In this document: piece after piece, positions 9,004 to 17,122 of the stretch
How the letters are laid out: every line of letters begins with the position of its first letter
How positions within the stretch are numbered: position 1 is the stretch's first letter
Source: a bacterium
GTDB lineage: Bacteria > Chloroflexota > Anaerolineae > Caldilineales > Caldilineaceae
DNA: 64,000 bases
Assembly (NCBI GenBank): GCA_016124945.1
Contig: WGMT01000047.1
Span: forward strand, 160,636 to 224,635
Direction: 5' to 3'
Notes under the pieces: model-generated
What the model saw: only the letters and a program-made list of their open reading frames with translations
Databases searched by the model: none
Told to the model about the DNA's origin: nothing
Translations under genes and position numbers: made by a program

Positions 9004-10151
9004 GGCGCACCTCGAATCGAGTTCAATCGCTCCTGTGTCTGTTCGTAGGCGTCGAGATCGTTGAGTCTTTGGTAGAGCGCCGCCGCTGCTTCCAGATCCT
9101 GGATGGCGGCCCCGTCCTGGATCAGCCCGCGCTGCGCCATGCCTCGACCTGCCAGGGAGTAGGCTTCACCGGCAATGTCACCCAGGTTACGATAAGCGTC
9201 AACCGCATCGTTGAAAGCTTGTTCGGCCTCAAGGTAAAGCCCAACGGCCAGATAGAGATCGGCGAGGCGTTGCTGAACAGCAGGCGACATAATCGCGGGC
9301 GTGATGCCTTGCAACTGGGCGATGGCGTCGGTGCGCAAGCTGCGGGCGTGATAGATTTCGGAGATGAGCAGCGCTTTGGCAAGGTCGTTGATCGCCAACC
9401 CACTCACCTGGGACAGTAAGCTGTTCACGTCGGCAATTTCCGCATCGCCCATGAGGACGAAGCTGAGATCGAGCGCGCTGGCGTCTTTCTCCTCTTCCGA
9501 AGTGCGTCCATTGCCATCAGTGACGGCAACATAATAGGGCGTGCCTGGTTGCAAAGACGGCGCGTCGTCGGGAAAGCGCAATTCGGTGGCGGTGGTGGTC
9601 GTCTCCCAGTTCAACGTATCACCCCACACCCGCACGCTGTAGATCGCGCCTGGCGTCGAATCATGCCAGCGCAGTAGAGGACGGTCGTCTACAATGAAGG
9701 AACGTCGCGGCGCCAACACGTAAGGAATCACGGCCAGCACCTCAGGCGTCTGGCGCAGAGGACGCACCACCACAGCGTCACCGCGCAGGGTGACGAGCGG
9801 TGCTGTTTGCGGGCAGGGCGCTGCGCCCAGATAACCACCTGGGATCGGCGCGACCGTCTTTAAGTCGGCGCAGACGACAACGCCGGTGGCGTCTGTATCG
9901 GCGCGTAGGAGATCGGCGCGACTCAACATTGTTGCCAGCGAAAGGGGTAATTCCTGTGTCCAGCCCGGACGGGTGCGCGTGACTTTCCCTTGTACATCAA
10001 TCAAAACGTGTATACCCTGGTCCTGTGCCGTGGCGACTGTAGGTGCAGGCGTCGGCGTAGTTGGCGGTGGACTGGTGCAAGCGCCGCTGATCAGGACGAT
10101 TCCCCACAGAAGCGCGATCCAGGTATGCGGCCAGACACGACGACATTTCAT
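9000..10151 (-). CDS. Lipoprotein with FecR-like beta region and C-terminal TPRs
   Basis: The 383-residue product has a lipoprotein signal ending at Cys25 (LISGAC) and a Pro/Thr-rich linker. A beta-rich region follows (GKVTRTRPGWTQELPLSLAT, then LLRADTDATGVVV), resembling a FecR-type sensing fold. A fibronectin-like segment (LRWHDSTPGAIYSVRVWGD) comes next, and the C-terminus carries about three TPR-like helical hairpins (EAEQAFNDAVDAYRNLGD). ATG at 10151 was chosen because it overlaps the upstream gene's stop by 4 bp and has a GGGAGG site. It is the middle gene of a three-gene unit with the CHAT protein and probably presents or senses something for it at the membrane surface. The FecR likeness is by eye only. 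Confidence 0.75.
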   Translation of the reverse strand: MKCRRVWPHTWIALLWGIVLISGACTSPPPTTPTPAPTVATAQDQGIHVLIDVQGKVTRTRPGWTQELPLSLATMLSRADLLRADTDATGVVVCADLKTVAPIPGGYLGAAPCPQTAPLVTLRGDAVVVRPLRQTPEVLAVIPYVLAPRRSFIVDDRPLLRWHDSTPGAIYSVRVWGDTLNWETTTTATELRFPDDAPSLQPGTPYYVAVTDGNGRTSEEEKDASALDLSFVLMGDAEIADVNSLLSQVSGLAINDLAKALLISEIYHARSLRTDAIAQLQGITPAIMSPAVQQRLADLYLAVGLYLEAEQAFNDAVDAYRNLGDIAGEAYSLAGRGMAQRGLIQDGAAIQDLEAAAALYQRLNDLDAYEQTQERLNSIRGAP

Positions 10152-11473
10152 GGTTCTCCCTCCCACTGGCGAAGATGGGCACGTGCCAGTGCAGACAATT
10201 CATCACGACGAGCAGGCAACAGAACACTCTGGACATTGACCAGACACGATTCCCAGGTGAAGACGATTTCTTCAGGCGGGCGATTGAGTGCTTCGGCAGC
10301 CAGCGCCAGATTGCAGAGTGCGGGGGCATCGTTGGGGTTGAGGACAAGCGCCTGCCGCAGCGCCTCTTCCGCTTCTCCGAAACGTTTTGCCTCTAAATAA
10401 GCCCAGCCCAGATCCGCCCACAACGCCAGGCATAGTTCAGGATCCGGATCTAGACAGGCACCACTCTGCGTGTCCACGGCCAGGCTCAGCCCCGTGCGCA
10501 AGATTGAGATCGCTTTGGCTGGTCTCCCCTGTAAGATCAGCGCGTGGCCGAGTCCACTATATGCGAGCACCTGTTGATCATCCGCTTGCAGCGCCTGGGT
10601 ATGCACTTTCACTGCCTCATCGTAATCGCCGATGAGGACATAGCGTTGGGCCAAGTTGTAGTAGGCAATGGCATAATCGGGGTTGAGTGTAACGGCGCGG
10701 GTGAATGCTTCGCTAGCGCCGCTCAGGTTGCCCTGGGCCAACATGCGTGCACCCGCATTGTTAAAGAAAGTGCCAAGGGCAGGCAACCCCGCCACGGCAA
10801 AAAGGAGCACCAAAAGAAATGAGATCAACGCGGTGCCGAGCAGGCGCAGTCCTCGAAACGAGGCGTTGGGCCACAGACGATCCAGCAGCCAACCGGCGGC
10901 GTTGCGGCTGTGTTCCGAAATGGGGACACCGGCCAATGCCAGCGCCGCCCCGGCGCCAAGGACAGTGAACGAGTCGATGCCGCTACTCCACAGGCGACGG
11001 ATGATCTCGATGGTGATGCCGGCAGTGGCAGTCATAAGCAGACTAGCGGCGATAATCCAGGGGAGATCGCGGCGTTTGAAGCGCTGTCTTTCTTCTTGAT
11101 CCAACCGCCACCACCAGGCTTCTTCAGGTGGGATCAGGGTAACGCGCCAGAGTGCCCATACAGTGGTGGGCACCTGCGATGTAGCCCGTTTAAGCGCTGC
11201 ATCGCGTTCGATCACCTCGGCTACAACCGCTACATCATCAACACCATTCAACACTTGTGCCAGCCGATCACGACAAAGCAGCGCCGCCAACACCGTTTCC
11301 GCCGTCACCGGTGGTGTTAGCAACGCAACCGCTGCCTGATACTCTGCTAAGACACGATCTCGAGTTGGCGTCATGGGTGGTTCCTGGGGAAAGAGGACGA
11401 AGGGCGCTACACTCCATTGTTCGTCCTCTGTCTCTTCTGCTAAGTATAATTTCACAAAAGGGTCTGGAATCAT
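10148..11473 (-). CDS. Membrane-anchored TPR protein, first gene of the CHAT module
   Basis: The 441-residue product has a soluble N-terminus rich in short helices, a basic segment (ERQRFKRRDLPW), then three to four membrane segments (WIIAASLLMTATAGITIEII, FTVLGAGAALALAGVPI, LGTALISFLLVLLFAVAGL). A TPR domain follows, with units such as AFTRAVTLNPDYAIAYYNLA. It has the layout of signal-input membrane proteins that feed TPR partners. The start is uncertain: ATG 11473 gives the longest product, while ATG 11374 has a better AGGA site. The stop overlaps the next start as ATGA, so translation of the three genes is coupled. Function unknown. Confidence 0.75.
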   Translation of the reverse strand: MIPDPFVKLYLAEETEDEQWSVAPFVLFPQEPPMTPTRDRVLAEYQAAVALLTPPVTAETVLAALLCRDRLAQVLNGVDDVAVVAEVIERDAALKRATSQVPTTVWALWRVTLIPPEEAWWWRLDQEERQRFKRRDLPWIIAASLLMTATAGITIEIIRRLWSSGIDSFTVLGAGAALALAGVPISEHSRNAAGWLLDRLWPNASFRGLRLLGTALISFLLVLLFAVAGLPALGTFFNNAGARMLAQGNLSGASEAFTRAVTLNPDYAIAYYNLAQRYVLIGDYDEAVKVHTQALQADDQQVLAYSGLGHALILQGRPAKAISILRTGLSLAVDTQSGACLDPDPELCLALWADLGWAYLEAKRFGEAEEALRQALVLNPNDAPALCNLALAAEALNRPPEEIVFTWESCLVNVQSVLLPARRDELSALARAHLRQWEGEP

Positions 11474-11540
11474 AGAGCCGGCGCCTCTGTGCCTATCTCT
11501 TGCAAACCATATCAACTTCTGAAACTATACTTGGTATATA

Positions 11541-11636
11541 ACGGCATAAATCAGCCGTCGTATTCTGGCAAAGAGTTGAGGGAGCACGCCCACGTGCTCC
11601 CTCTTCTTGATTTCATGGACTTATCTCAGCCGCTGT
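11541..11636. repeat. Dispersed 95-bp palindromic element, copy 1
   Basis: The core arms GAGGGAGCACG (11578-11588) and CGTGCTCCCTC (11593-11603) form an 11-bp hairpin. Flanks (CATAA.TCAG, GTATTCTGG on the left; GACTTATCTC.GCCG on the right) match copy 2 at 61419-61514, so the element extends well beyond the hairpin. It lies upstream of the CHAT module and just past the aldolase stop codon. Confidence 0.7.
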
Positions 11637-11639
11637 GTA

Positions 11640-12464
11640 CTAGTACAGACTGCCCTTTGCACCCGCCCCCGCAATTGCCGGCGCGCCGCTGCGGTCGATG
11701 GCGGAGAACTCGTCGCGAGCGCCCTTGAGCAATAGCCCGGCATCGCTGGAGAGCGCCAGATATTGGAAGCCCTGCTGGATGCGCTGGGTGACTTCGGCGC
11801 CGTTGTAGCAGTGCTTGCCACCGGCTTTGCCTGTGTTGCGGCAGGCCTGGAGCACCTTTGCCATGGCGGCTTCGTGTTCCTCGCCGCCCATCTCCTTGAA
11901 GGTGAGGCCCATGGAGAGCGCCAGATCGTTCGGCCCGATAAAGCAGCCGTGGACCCCTTCGACGCTGAGGATGGCTTCGGCATTTTCCACGGCTTCGACA
12001 GTCTCGATCATGACCATCACAGCGATGTTGTCGTCGGCCCAGAAGCGGTAGTCGCCGTCGATGTAAGATGCGACGCGGCTGCCGCCGAAACTGCGCTGGC
12101 CGCGGGTGGCGTACTTCATGTTGTCGACGACATGTTGGGCGTCTTCGCGGGTGTTGACCATGGGCACCACCAGGCCAAGTGCGCCGGCGTCAAGGGTGCG
12201 CTGGATCCAGATGATGTCGTTCCACGGCACACGGGCCATAGGCACCGCGCCGCCCAACTGCGCTGCGCGGAAGCAGTTGACCATCGTCTCGAAGCCCACC
12301 GGGCTGTGCTCGGTGTCCACCGTCAACCAATCCCAGCCGATGTGCGCCATTGCCTCGGCGGCTACCGGTGAGGCCAAAGAGAGCCACGCGCCCACGGCGG
12401 CCTCGCCGTTGCGCAGCTTGTCCAACACCGGATTGGTCGTGATCTTCTGTTTGCCCATGCTCAT
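11640..12464 (-). CDS. HpcH/HpaI-family aldolase
   Basis: The 274-residue protein is a class II (metal-dependent) HpcH/HpaI aldolase, the group that cleaves 4-hydroxy-2-oxo acids such as 2-keto-3-deoxy sugar acids to pyruvate and an aldehyde. Visible hallmarks are GAWLSLASPVAAEAMAHIG, the metal/substrate strand DWLTVDTEHSP, the loop DAGALGLVVPMVNT, GGSRVASY and the Glu of MVMIETVEAVENAE before the metal ligand GPNDLALSMG. A GGAG-type site (AAGGAG) sets the start. The neighbouring Gfo/Idh/MocA oxidoreductase is in the same orientation, suggesting a sugar-acid degradation unit. The exact sugar acid cannot be deduced. Confidence 0.9.
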   Translation of the reverse strand: MSMGKQKITTNPVLDKLRNGEAAVGAWLSLASPVAAEAMAHIGWDWLTVDTEHSPVGFETMVNCFRAAQLGGAVPMARVPWNDIIWIQRTLDAGALGLVVPMVNTREDAQHVVDNMKYATRGQRSFGGSRVASYIDGDYRFWADDNIAVMVMIETVEAVENAEAILSVEGVHGCFIGPNDLALSMGLTFKEMGGEEHEAAMAKVLQACRNTGKAGGKHCYNGAEVTQRIQQGFQYLALSSDAGLLLKGARDEFSAIDRSGAPAIAGAGAKGSLY

Positions 12465-12544
12465 GAGAAATCTCCTTCAGTGTATTGGGGTGGGATGGGT
12501 TTCTTTTGCTGGAAAGTTGAGATTGAGCGAATGGCTAAAAAGTT

Positions 12545-12626
12545 GAGATTGAGCGATTAGGAGATTAGGCGATTTCAGATCCTGTAGACGATCCCCAATC
12601 GCTTAATCGCCCAATCGCTTAATCTC
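12545..12626. repeat. Palindrome of GATTAGGCG words overlapping a stop codon
   Basis: The left arm is 12545-12574 and the right arm 12597-12626. The right arm is three near-copies of the 8-mer AATCGCTT. The arms pair with a few mismatches. The stop codon of the downstream minus-strand oxidoreductase (12619-12621) lies inside the right arm, so its last codons come from the repeat. Confidence 0.8.
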
Positions 12627-13623
12627 TAGTTATCTCAACGAGTGCGCCTGTCTTAATTGATCTGTCCACTGCTTCAAGGACGGCCACATCGGTAAGGGCG
12701 CGGGTGGTGTCGTAGGTGGGGGTTCGGTTTTCTCGATATGACGCAACAATGGCTGCCCACATGGTAGCGCGTGGATCGTCTGTGGGCAAGTCGATGATCT
12801 GCGCGTCCTGGTGTGGGATGTCGATGATCACGCTGTCACGTTCCACAAGGAGAATGCCCTGGCTGCCGTGGACATGAAAATGATTCTGTGTCGGCGGCAG
12901 GCACGAGGAATGGCTGAGCATGCCCGAAACGCCGTCGGCGTACTGAAAGAGCATCGACACCTGATCGAACTCGCCATACTCAGGGCGAAATTTGCGCCCA
13001 GTGGCCGAAACGGCGGTGGGTGCGCCGAAGATCTGCCCCATCTGTGCGATGAGGTGGATGCCGCCGTCAAAAAGTGTACCCAGGGGGAAGTCGGCCTCCT
13101 TGCGCCAGGGGGTGGAGGCGTAGCTCATCGGTCCTTGCGCAGCGTCGGCCTCGAAGTGGATCACCCGCTCCCACAGGACGACGTCACCGATGACGCCCGC
13201 CGCCAATTGCTCAGCGACGATGGTATCGGCGGCGCGATAGCCCATCTGCTCCAGCACAAAGAGACGGCGTCCCTGACATTGGGCGGCGTCGATCAGCGCC
13301 TGCCCCTCGGCCACAGAGCGGGCGATGGGCTTCTCCATGATCACATCTTTGCCTGCCTGCAATGCCTTCAATGCCGTGGGCGCATTGAACGCAATCGGCG
13401 TCAACACGAGGACGGCGTCCACATCGGGCAGGGCGAGCAGCGCGTCGGCGCTGTCCAATATTGGGACGCCGGGAAAATCGGCGGCGGCTTCCGTCCTGCG
13501 CGACGGGCTGAGATCGCACAGCGCGGCGATTTCGAATACATCGGTCAACTGCGCCAGACTACGTTTGTGTTCACGGACCCAGATCAAGCCCAGGCCAATG
13601 ACACCCAATCGGATCGGCTTCAC
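12619..13623 (-). CDS. Gfo/Idh/MocA-family oxidoreductase
   Basis: The 334-residue NAD(P)-dependent sugar or inositol dehydrogenase-like protein has an N-terminal Rossmann domain (RLGVIGLGLIW, residues 4-14) and the family EKP motif in DVIMEKPIARSV. The C-terminal alpha/beta domain carries FDGGIHLIAQ, where the His is the usual catalytic-site residue. The start is GTG with an AGGAG site 9 bp upstream. It is transcribed ahead of the aldolase gene, separated by a palindrome that provides its own stop codon. The substrate is unknown; an oxidation of a sugar or polyol feeding the aldolase would fit. Confidence 0.88.
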   Translation of the reverse strand: MKPIRLGVIGLGLIWVREHKRSLAQLTDVFEIAALCDLSPSRRTEAAADFPGVPILDSADALLALPDVDAVLVLTPIAFNAPTALKALQAGKDVIMEKPIARSVAEGQALIDAAQCQGRRLFVLEQMGYRAADTIVAEQLAAGVIGDVVLWERVIHFEADAAQGPMSYASTPWRKEADFPLGTLFDGGIHLIAQMGQIFGAPTAVSATGRKFRPEYGEFDQVSMLFQYADGVSGMLSHSSCLPPTQNHFHVHGSQGILLVERDSVIIDIPHQDAQIIDLPTDDPRATMWAAIVASYRENRTPTYDTTRALTDVAVLEAVDRSIKTGALVEITRD

Positions 13624-13838
13624 TCAGTTCTACTCCTACAATCAGGGAAAAGGGATGGGGATAAAAGCTTGCTTGATCCTAGCATCTAAACCGATCCAGG
13701 GCAACTCGGATTGGATAGAACGCGGATTGGGCGGATTTGTAACTATACAGTTGCCGCAGTTGATTGACGCCAATCTGTGGCAATGCTAGACTCGTGTTAT
13801 CTTTTCGACATTGGCATTTGCCGAGCACAGGAGGTCGT

Positions 13839-14519
13839 GTGTCTGATTTGCTCAAGCCCGGTGATGTGCAGGCGTCTCCGCCGTCGGTGGATCTGGCGGG
13901 GAGCCGTCCACACTTTTCGGGAACGCCCGGCGCGCAGTTGACCAACAGCCTGCCCGTCGCCGATTTTAACCAGAAGCGCTTGATCTTTAACGAGTTCAAC
14001 CGGCCCGGTCAGGTGCATGTTTACAGCGCCGAGTGCCGCGCCGGGGATCGCATCCGTGTGCAGATGTACGTGCCGGTTCTGCCCCGCGGCGGCGCGGTGA
14101 CGCCCGCTTTCGCCATTGTGGGCCAGAGCCTGCCCTACAGCGCCGACGTGCATCAGTTGCCGGTGGAACTGCCCAGCGGCTACAGCGCCATCGTGGCGCC
14201 GCCGCCCAGCCGTCTTTTGCAGCCTGTACAGGACGTGCTCACGCGTGTGCGCTACTACCCCGGCCCCATGATCGACACGCGCACCCTCGTGGGTGGGCGC
14301 TGTTACCTCGTGGTGTGGAGTCCCACCAACCAGATGGGCAAGTACGTGCTGCAAACCGGCCACCGTTGGCACCTGCGCTGGACCTACTGGCTGCAACTGC
14401 CCTACTTCTGGTGGCAGATCCGGGGCTGGTTCGGCCTCAGCCGTAGCGCCGGCTACAGCGCCCTGGCCGCGATCTTTTCGATTTTGTTGGTCCTTGTGGC
14501 GTGGAGAAGGAAGAAGTGA
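13839..14519 (+). CDS. Unknown protein with a single C-terminal membrane anchor
   Basis: The 226-residue product has no recognisable domain. The bulk is beta-prone and proline-rich (QVHVYSAECRAGDRIRVQMY, FAIVGQSLPYSADVHQLP). It ends with one hydrophobic helix, SALAAIFSILLVLVAW, followed by RRKK. There is no N-terminal signal peptide. GTG at 13839 is preferred because AGGAGG lies just upstream, although the spacing of 4 bp is short; longer in-frame starts exist from 13764. The gene precedes an ArsA/Get3-like ATPase on the same strand, which makes a tail-anchored client idea tempting. However, the basic C-terminus would by the positive-inside rule put the N-terminal domain outside. Confidence 0.7.
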   Translation: MSDLLKPGDVQASPPSVDLAGSRPHFSGTPGAQLTNSLPVADFNQKRLIFNEFNRPGQVHVYSAECRAGDRIRVQMYVPVLPRGGAVTPAFAIVGQSLPYSADVHQLPVELPSGYSAIVAPPPSRLLQPVQDVLTRVRYYPGPMIDTRTLVGGRCYLVVWSPTNQMGKYVLQTGHRWHLRWTYWLQLPYFWWQIRGWFGLSRSAGYSALAAIFSILLVLVAWRRKK

Positions 14520-14534
14520 GGTATCGCTCTTAAA

Positions 14535-14566
14535 AACCTGCCGGGTTTCAGAAAACCCGGCAGGTT
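14535..14566 (+). terminator. Strong hairpin after the anchored-protein gene
   Basis: The 14-bp perfect arms AACCTGCCGGGTTT and AAACCCGGCAGGTT flank a 4-nt loop. No long T tract follows, but A residues precede the left arm, so it may act better on the opposite strand or as a pause site. Confidence 0.65.
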
Positions 14567-14605
14567 CGCGTTAAGCACGAAACTTGTCAGGGCGAAAGAC
14601 GTAGT

Positions 14606-14667
14606 GATTGGGGACTGGAAACTGGCGATTAAGCGATTAGGCGGTTAGGAGATTTCAGTCCCCAATC
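14606..14667. repeat. Palindrome with GATTGGGGACTG arms
   Basis: The arms 14606-14617 and 14656-14667 are perfect over 12 bp. The loop contains the GATTAAGCGATTAGGCGG words used in the 12545 palindrome. It ends 30 bp before the ArsA start codon. Confidence 0.75.
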
Positions 14668-14697
14668 CCTAGTCCCCAATACTGAAAGGACACGCAC

Positions 14698-15897
14698 TTG
14701 CGTATCATCTTATATCTCGGCAAAGGTGGTGTGGGTAAGACCACGGTGGCGGCGGCGACGGCGCTGCGCAGCGCGCAGTTGGGCTATCGCACGCTGGTGG
14801 TGAGTACCGACATCGCCCACAGTTTGGCCGACAGCCTGGATCGTCCGCTGCAAAGCGAGCCGGTAGAGGTGGCGCCCAACCTCTTCGCCCAGGAGATCAA
14901 CGTCCTCGACGAGGTGCGCAACCACTGGGGCAAGCTCCAGGCGTACATGGGCAACATGCTGCGCAAACAGGGGATGAGCAAGGCCATCGCCGAAGAAATG
15001 GCCATCATCCCCGGCATGGAAGAGATTGTGAGCCTGCTCCACATCTACCGCAACGCCTCGGCGGGCGACTTCGACCGTGTGGTGGTGGACGCTGCGCCTA
15101 CCGGCGAAACCATGCGTCTACTCACCATGCCCGAAAGTTTTCAGTGGTATGTGGATCGCTTCTACAGTTGGGGCGACACGGCGATGCGTTTCACCGGCGG
15201 CCTGTTGCGCAAGGTGATCCCTGATCGTGATGTGATGGCAGGTCTGCCCAAGCTGATCGACGACGTGAAGATGCTGCAAGGCATCCTCAGCAATCCCGAC
15301 ATCAGCAGCTACCGCATTGTGCTCAACCCCGAAAAGATGGTGGTGAAAGAGGGCGCCCGCGCCATGACCTACCTCTCGCTCTTCAACTATCCCGTAGACG
15401 CCGCCATTGTCAACCGCGTACTGCCGGGGATCGTCTCACATGGCGTGGGTGAGGTGGAAGTGGTGGAGCCGAGCGCCGACGCCTACTTGCGCCAGCTTCA
15501 GTCGATCCAGGCGCGCTATCTGGGCGAGATCGAGCGAGATTTCTACCCACTGCCCATCTTCCGCAGCCGATGGTCGGGTGAGGAGATGGTGGGCATGGAG
15601 CGGCTGGCCGGGCTGGCTGTGGATCTCTTCGGCGACGCCGATCCGGGGCAGGTCTTCTTCCGTGGGCAGGCGCAGGCGATTGAAGAAGAGGGCAGCGACT
15701 ACGTCCTCAAACTGCCGCTGCCACACGTGGAACTGGAGAAGGTGAAACTTACCAAGCGCGGTGACGAACTCTTCATCACCATCGGCAACTTCAAACGCGA
15801 AATCTTGCTGCCCAGCGTCCTGGCGCAGCGCGACGCCGCCGGCGCGGTCTTCCGCCAGGGAGTACTGCATGTGCGCTTCCCCGAACGGGCGGCGTAG
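14698..15897 (+). CDS. ArsA/Get3-family ATPase with C-terminal HSP20-like domain
   Basis: The 399-residue protein is a single-unit ArsA-type ATPase. It has the deviant P-loop GKGGVGKTT at residues 8-16, a switch I stretch TDIAHSLADS, and the signature DAAPTGETMRLLTMP. The last 80 residues (DYVLKLPLPHVELEKVKLTK and onward) match the HSP20-like tail found in bacterial ArsA relatives. No arsenite-binding cysteine triad is visible and no ars genes are nearby, so arsenite export is unlikely. A protein-targeting or chaperone role is the better guess. The start is TTG, preceded by AAAGGA. It shares orientation with a C-tail-anchored membrane protein gene upstream. Confidence 0.88.
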   Translation: MRIILYLGKGGVGKTTVAAATALRSAQLGYRTLVVSTDIAHSLADSLDRPLQSEPVEVAPNLFAQEINVLDEVRNHWGKLQAYMGNMLRKQGMSKAIAEEMAIIPGMEEIVSLLHIYRNASAGDFDRVVVDAAPTGETMRLLTMPESFQWYVDRFYSWGDTAMRFTGGLLRKVIPDRDVMAGLPKLIDDVKMLQGILSNPDISSYRIVLNPEKMVVKEGARAMTYLSLFNYPVDAAIVNRVLPGIVSHGVGEVEVVEPSADAYLRQLQSIQARYLGEIERDFYPLPIFRSRWSGEEMVGMERLAGLAVDLFGDADPGQVFFRGQAQAIEEEGSDYVLKLPLPHVELEKVKLTKRGDELFITIGNFKREILLPSVLAQRDAAGAVFRQGVLHVRFPERAA

Positions 15898-15920
15898 ATA
15901 CGGGATTTCCAATCTATCGA

Positions 15921-16017
15921 GAATAGAACGCGGATTAGGCGGATCGGGCAGATCAAGGCGGATTTTTCTGAAAAATCCGTTTAGATCCGCTCAATCCGCC
16001 CCATCCGCGTTCTATTC
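15921..16017. repeat. Palindrome of GCGGAT words with GAATAGA ends
   Basis: The left arm GAATAGAACGCGGATTAGGC... begins at 15921, 24 bp after the ArsA stop. The right arm ends ...CATCCGCGTTCTATTC at 16017. Both arms are 9-10-nt reiterations of GCGGATNNG or its complement. A lone half-copy (GGATAGAACGCGGATTGGGC) lies near 13713, and a lone AATCGCCTAATCTCCC half-arm follows near 16088. Confidence 0.8.
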
Positions 16018-16147
16018 CAACAATCCATGTTGATCAAAATCCCCCTTTGCGGTTAGAGTATGGACAGGAGATCCGCTTCACCCAACGGCAAACAATCGCC
16101 TAATCTCCCAATCGCTCAATCTCTTTCTGATTAAACCGAGGCACCCA

Positions 16148-16780
16148 ATGGGACTCTTAGATCTTTTAACCTTCGGCGCAGGGACAGTGGTGGGCAGCCA
16201 GATGGGGCTGCGCTACGCCAACTTGAAGCAGCCGCGACCCTTCCCGCGCCAGGCGGCGGCGCTGTTGGATCACAATTTGCGCCTGAAGTATCGAGAGCCG
16301 GTGCAGTCGTTGACACCCTTCGGCATCGCGCCTGGTTCCACCGTGCTCGATCTGGGCTGCGGCACAGGTCTCTTTACCACAGAGATGGCGCGGCAGGTGG
16401 GCGCACAAGGACGTGTCCACGCCGTGGACATTCAAGAGGAGATGATCGACGCCACGCGTGCGCGTGTCACCGCGGCGGGGATGGCGCAACGGGTCTCGTT
16501 TCACCACAGCGGCGCCTACCGCCTGCCCCTGGAAAGCGCCAGTGTGGACATCGCCATCCTCATCGCCACGCTCAGCGAGATCCCCGATCGGCTGCTGGCG
16601 CTGGACGAACTGCGCCGTGTGATCAAACCCGGCGGTCGTATCGCTGTCAGCGAAGAGATGGCCCACCCCGCCTACGTCCCCGCGCAGGTGACGCGCCGCT
16701 GGCTGCGCGCCGCCGGCTTCCGCTACGGTGGCGAACAGGGGACGCCGTTCTGTTACAGCCTGCTCTACTTCGCGGAGTAA
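16148..16780 (+). CDS. Class I SAM-dependent methyltransferase
   Basis: The 210-residue product has a short hydrophobic N-terminus (LLDLLTFGAGTVVGS) that may associate with the membrane, then a standard class I fold. Motif I is VLDLGCGTG at residues 66-74, the acidic loop is HAVDIQEEMI, and a late motif is ELRRVIKPGGRIAVSEEM. The closest feel is the UbiE/MenG-like group, but the substrate is not determinable. A GAGG ribosome site precedes the ATG. It stands alone between two palindromic spacers and is convergent with the MFS-HEAT gene. Confidence 0.85.
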   Translation: MGLLDLLTFGAGTVVGSQMGLRYANLKQPRPFPRQAAALLDHNLRLKYREPVQSLTPFGIAPGSTVLDLGCGTGLFTTEMARQVGAQGRVHAVDIQEEMIDATRARVTAAGMAQRVSFHHSGAYRLPLESASVDIAILIATLSEIPDRLLALDELRRVIKPGGRIAVSEEMAHPAYVPAQVTRRWLRAAGFRYGGEQGTPFCYSLLYFAE

Positions 16781-16785
16781 GAACA

Positions 16786-17112
16786 GAAAAGAAGGACACG
16801 GATTGCACGGATTTAATGGATTTCTAGAAGGGGAGAAGAGTAACCGCAAAGGCGCAAAGGTCGCAAAGAGGAGAAAAGGGACACAGATTTTCAGGATTCA
16901 GAAAAATGAAAGATTTCCCATGCACTTATGATTCTCTTCTGGAATCTGTGTAAATCCGTGTAATCCGTGTCCTTTTCTCTTCTTTCCTCTTCTCTTTGCG
17001 ACCTTTGCGCCTTTGCGGTAACGATTTGCCCCCTCTTCTGAAAATCCTTTTAAGCCGTGCAATCCGTGTCCTTCTTTTTCTCCCCTTTGCGACCTTTGCG
17101 CCTTTGCGGTAA
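16786..17112. repeat. Compound palindrome of about 300 nt in a 342-bp gene-free space
   Basis: The nested arms are built from GGACACGGATTGCACGG, ACCGCAAAGGCGCAAAGG and GACACAGATT words. Their complements follow in reverse order from about 16948 to 17083. An extra half-unit (CCTTTGCGACCTTTGCGCC...) is appended at 17084-17112. It occupies nearly all of the space between the convergent stops at 16780 and 17123. I see no gene in it. Confidence 0.85.
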
Positions 17113-17122
17113 TTCCTCTGGA

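Noticed and set aside
12811..13689. 292-codon plus-strand ORF opposite an oxidoreductase
   Set aside because: It is a shadow of the minus-strand Gfo/Idh/MocA gene with no recognisable motif.
14698..15897. ArsA-like gene as part of an arsenite export operon
   Set aside because: No arsenite cysteine triad, no arsB, arsC, arsD or arsR neighbour, and an HSP20-like tail of the non-arsenical bacterial family.
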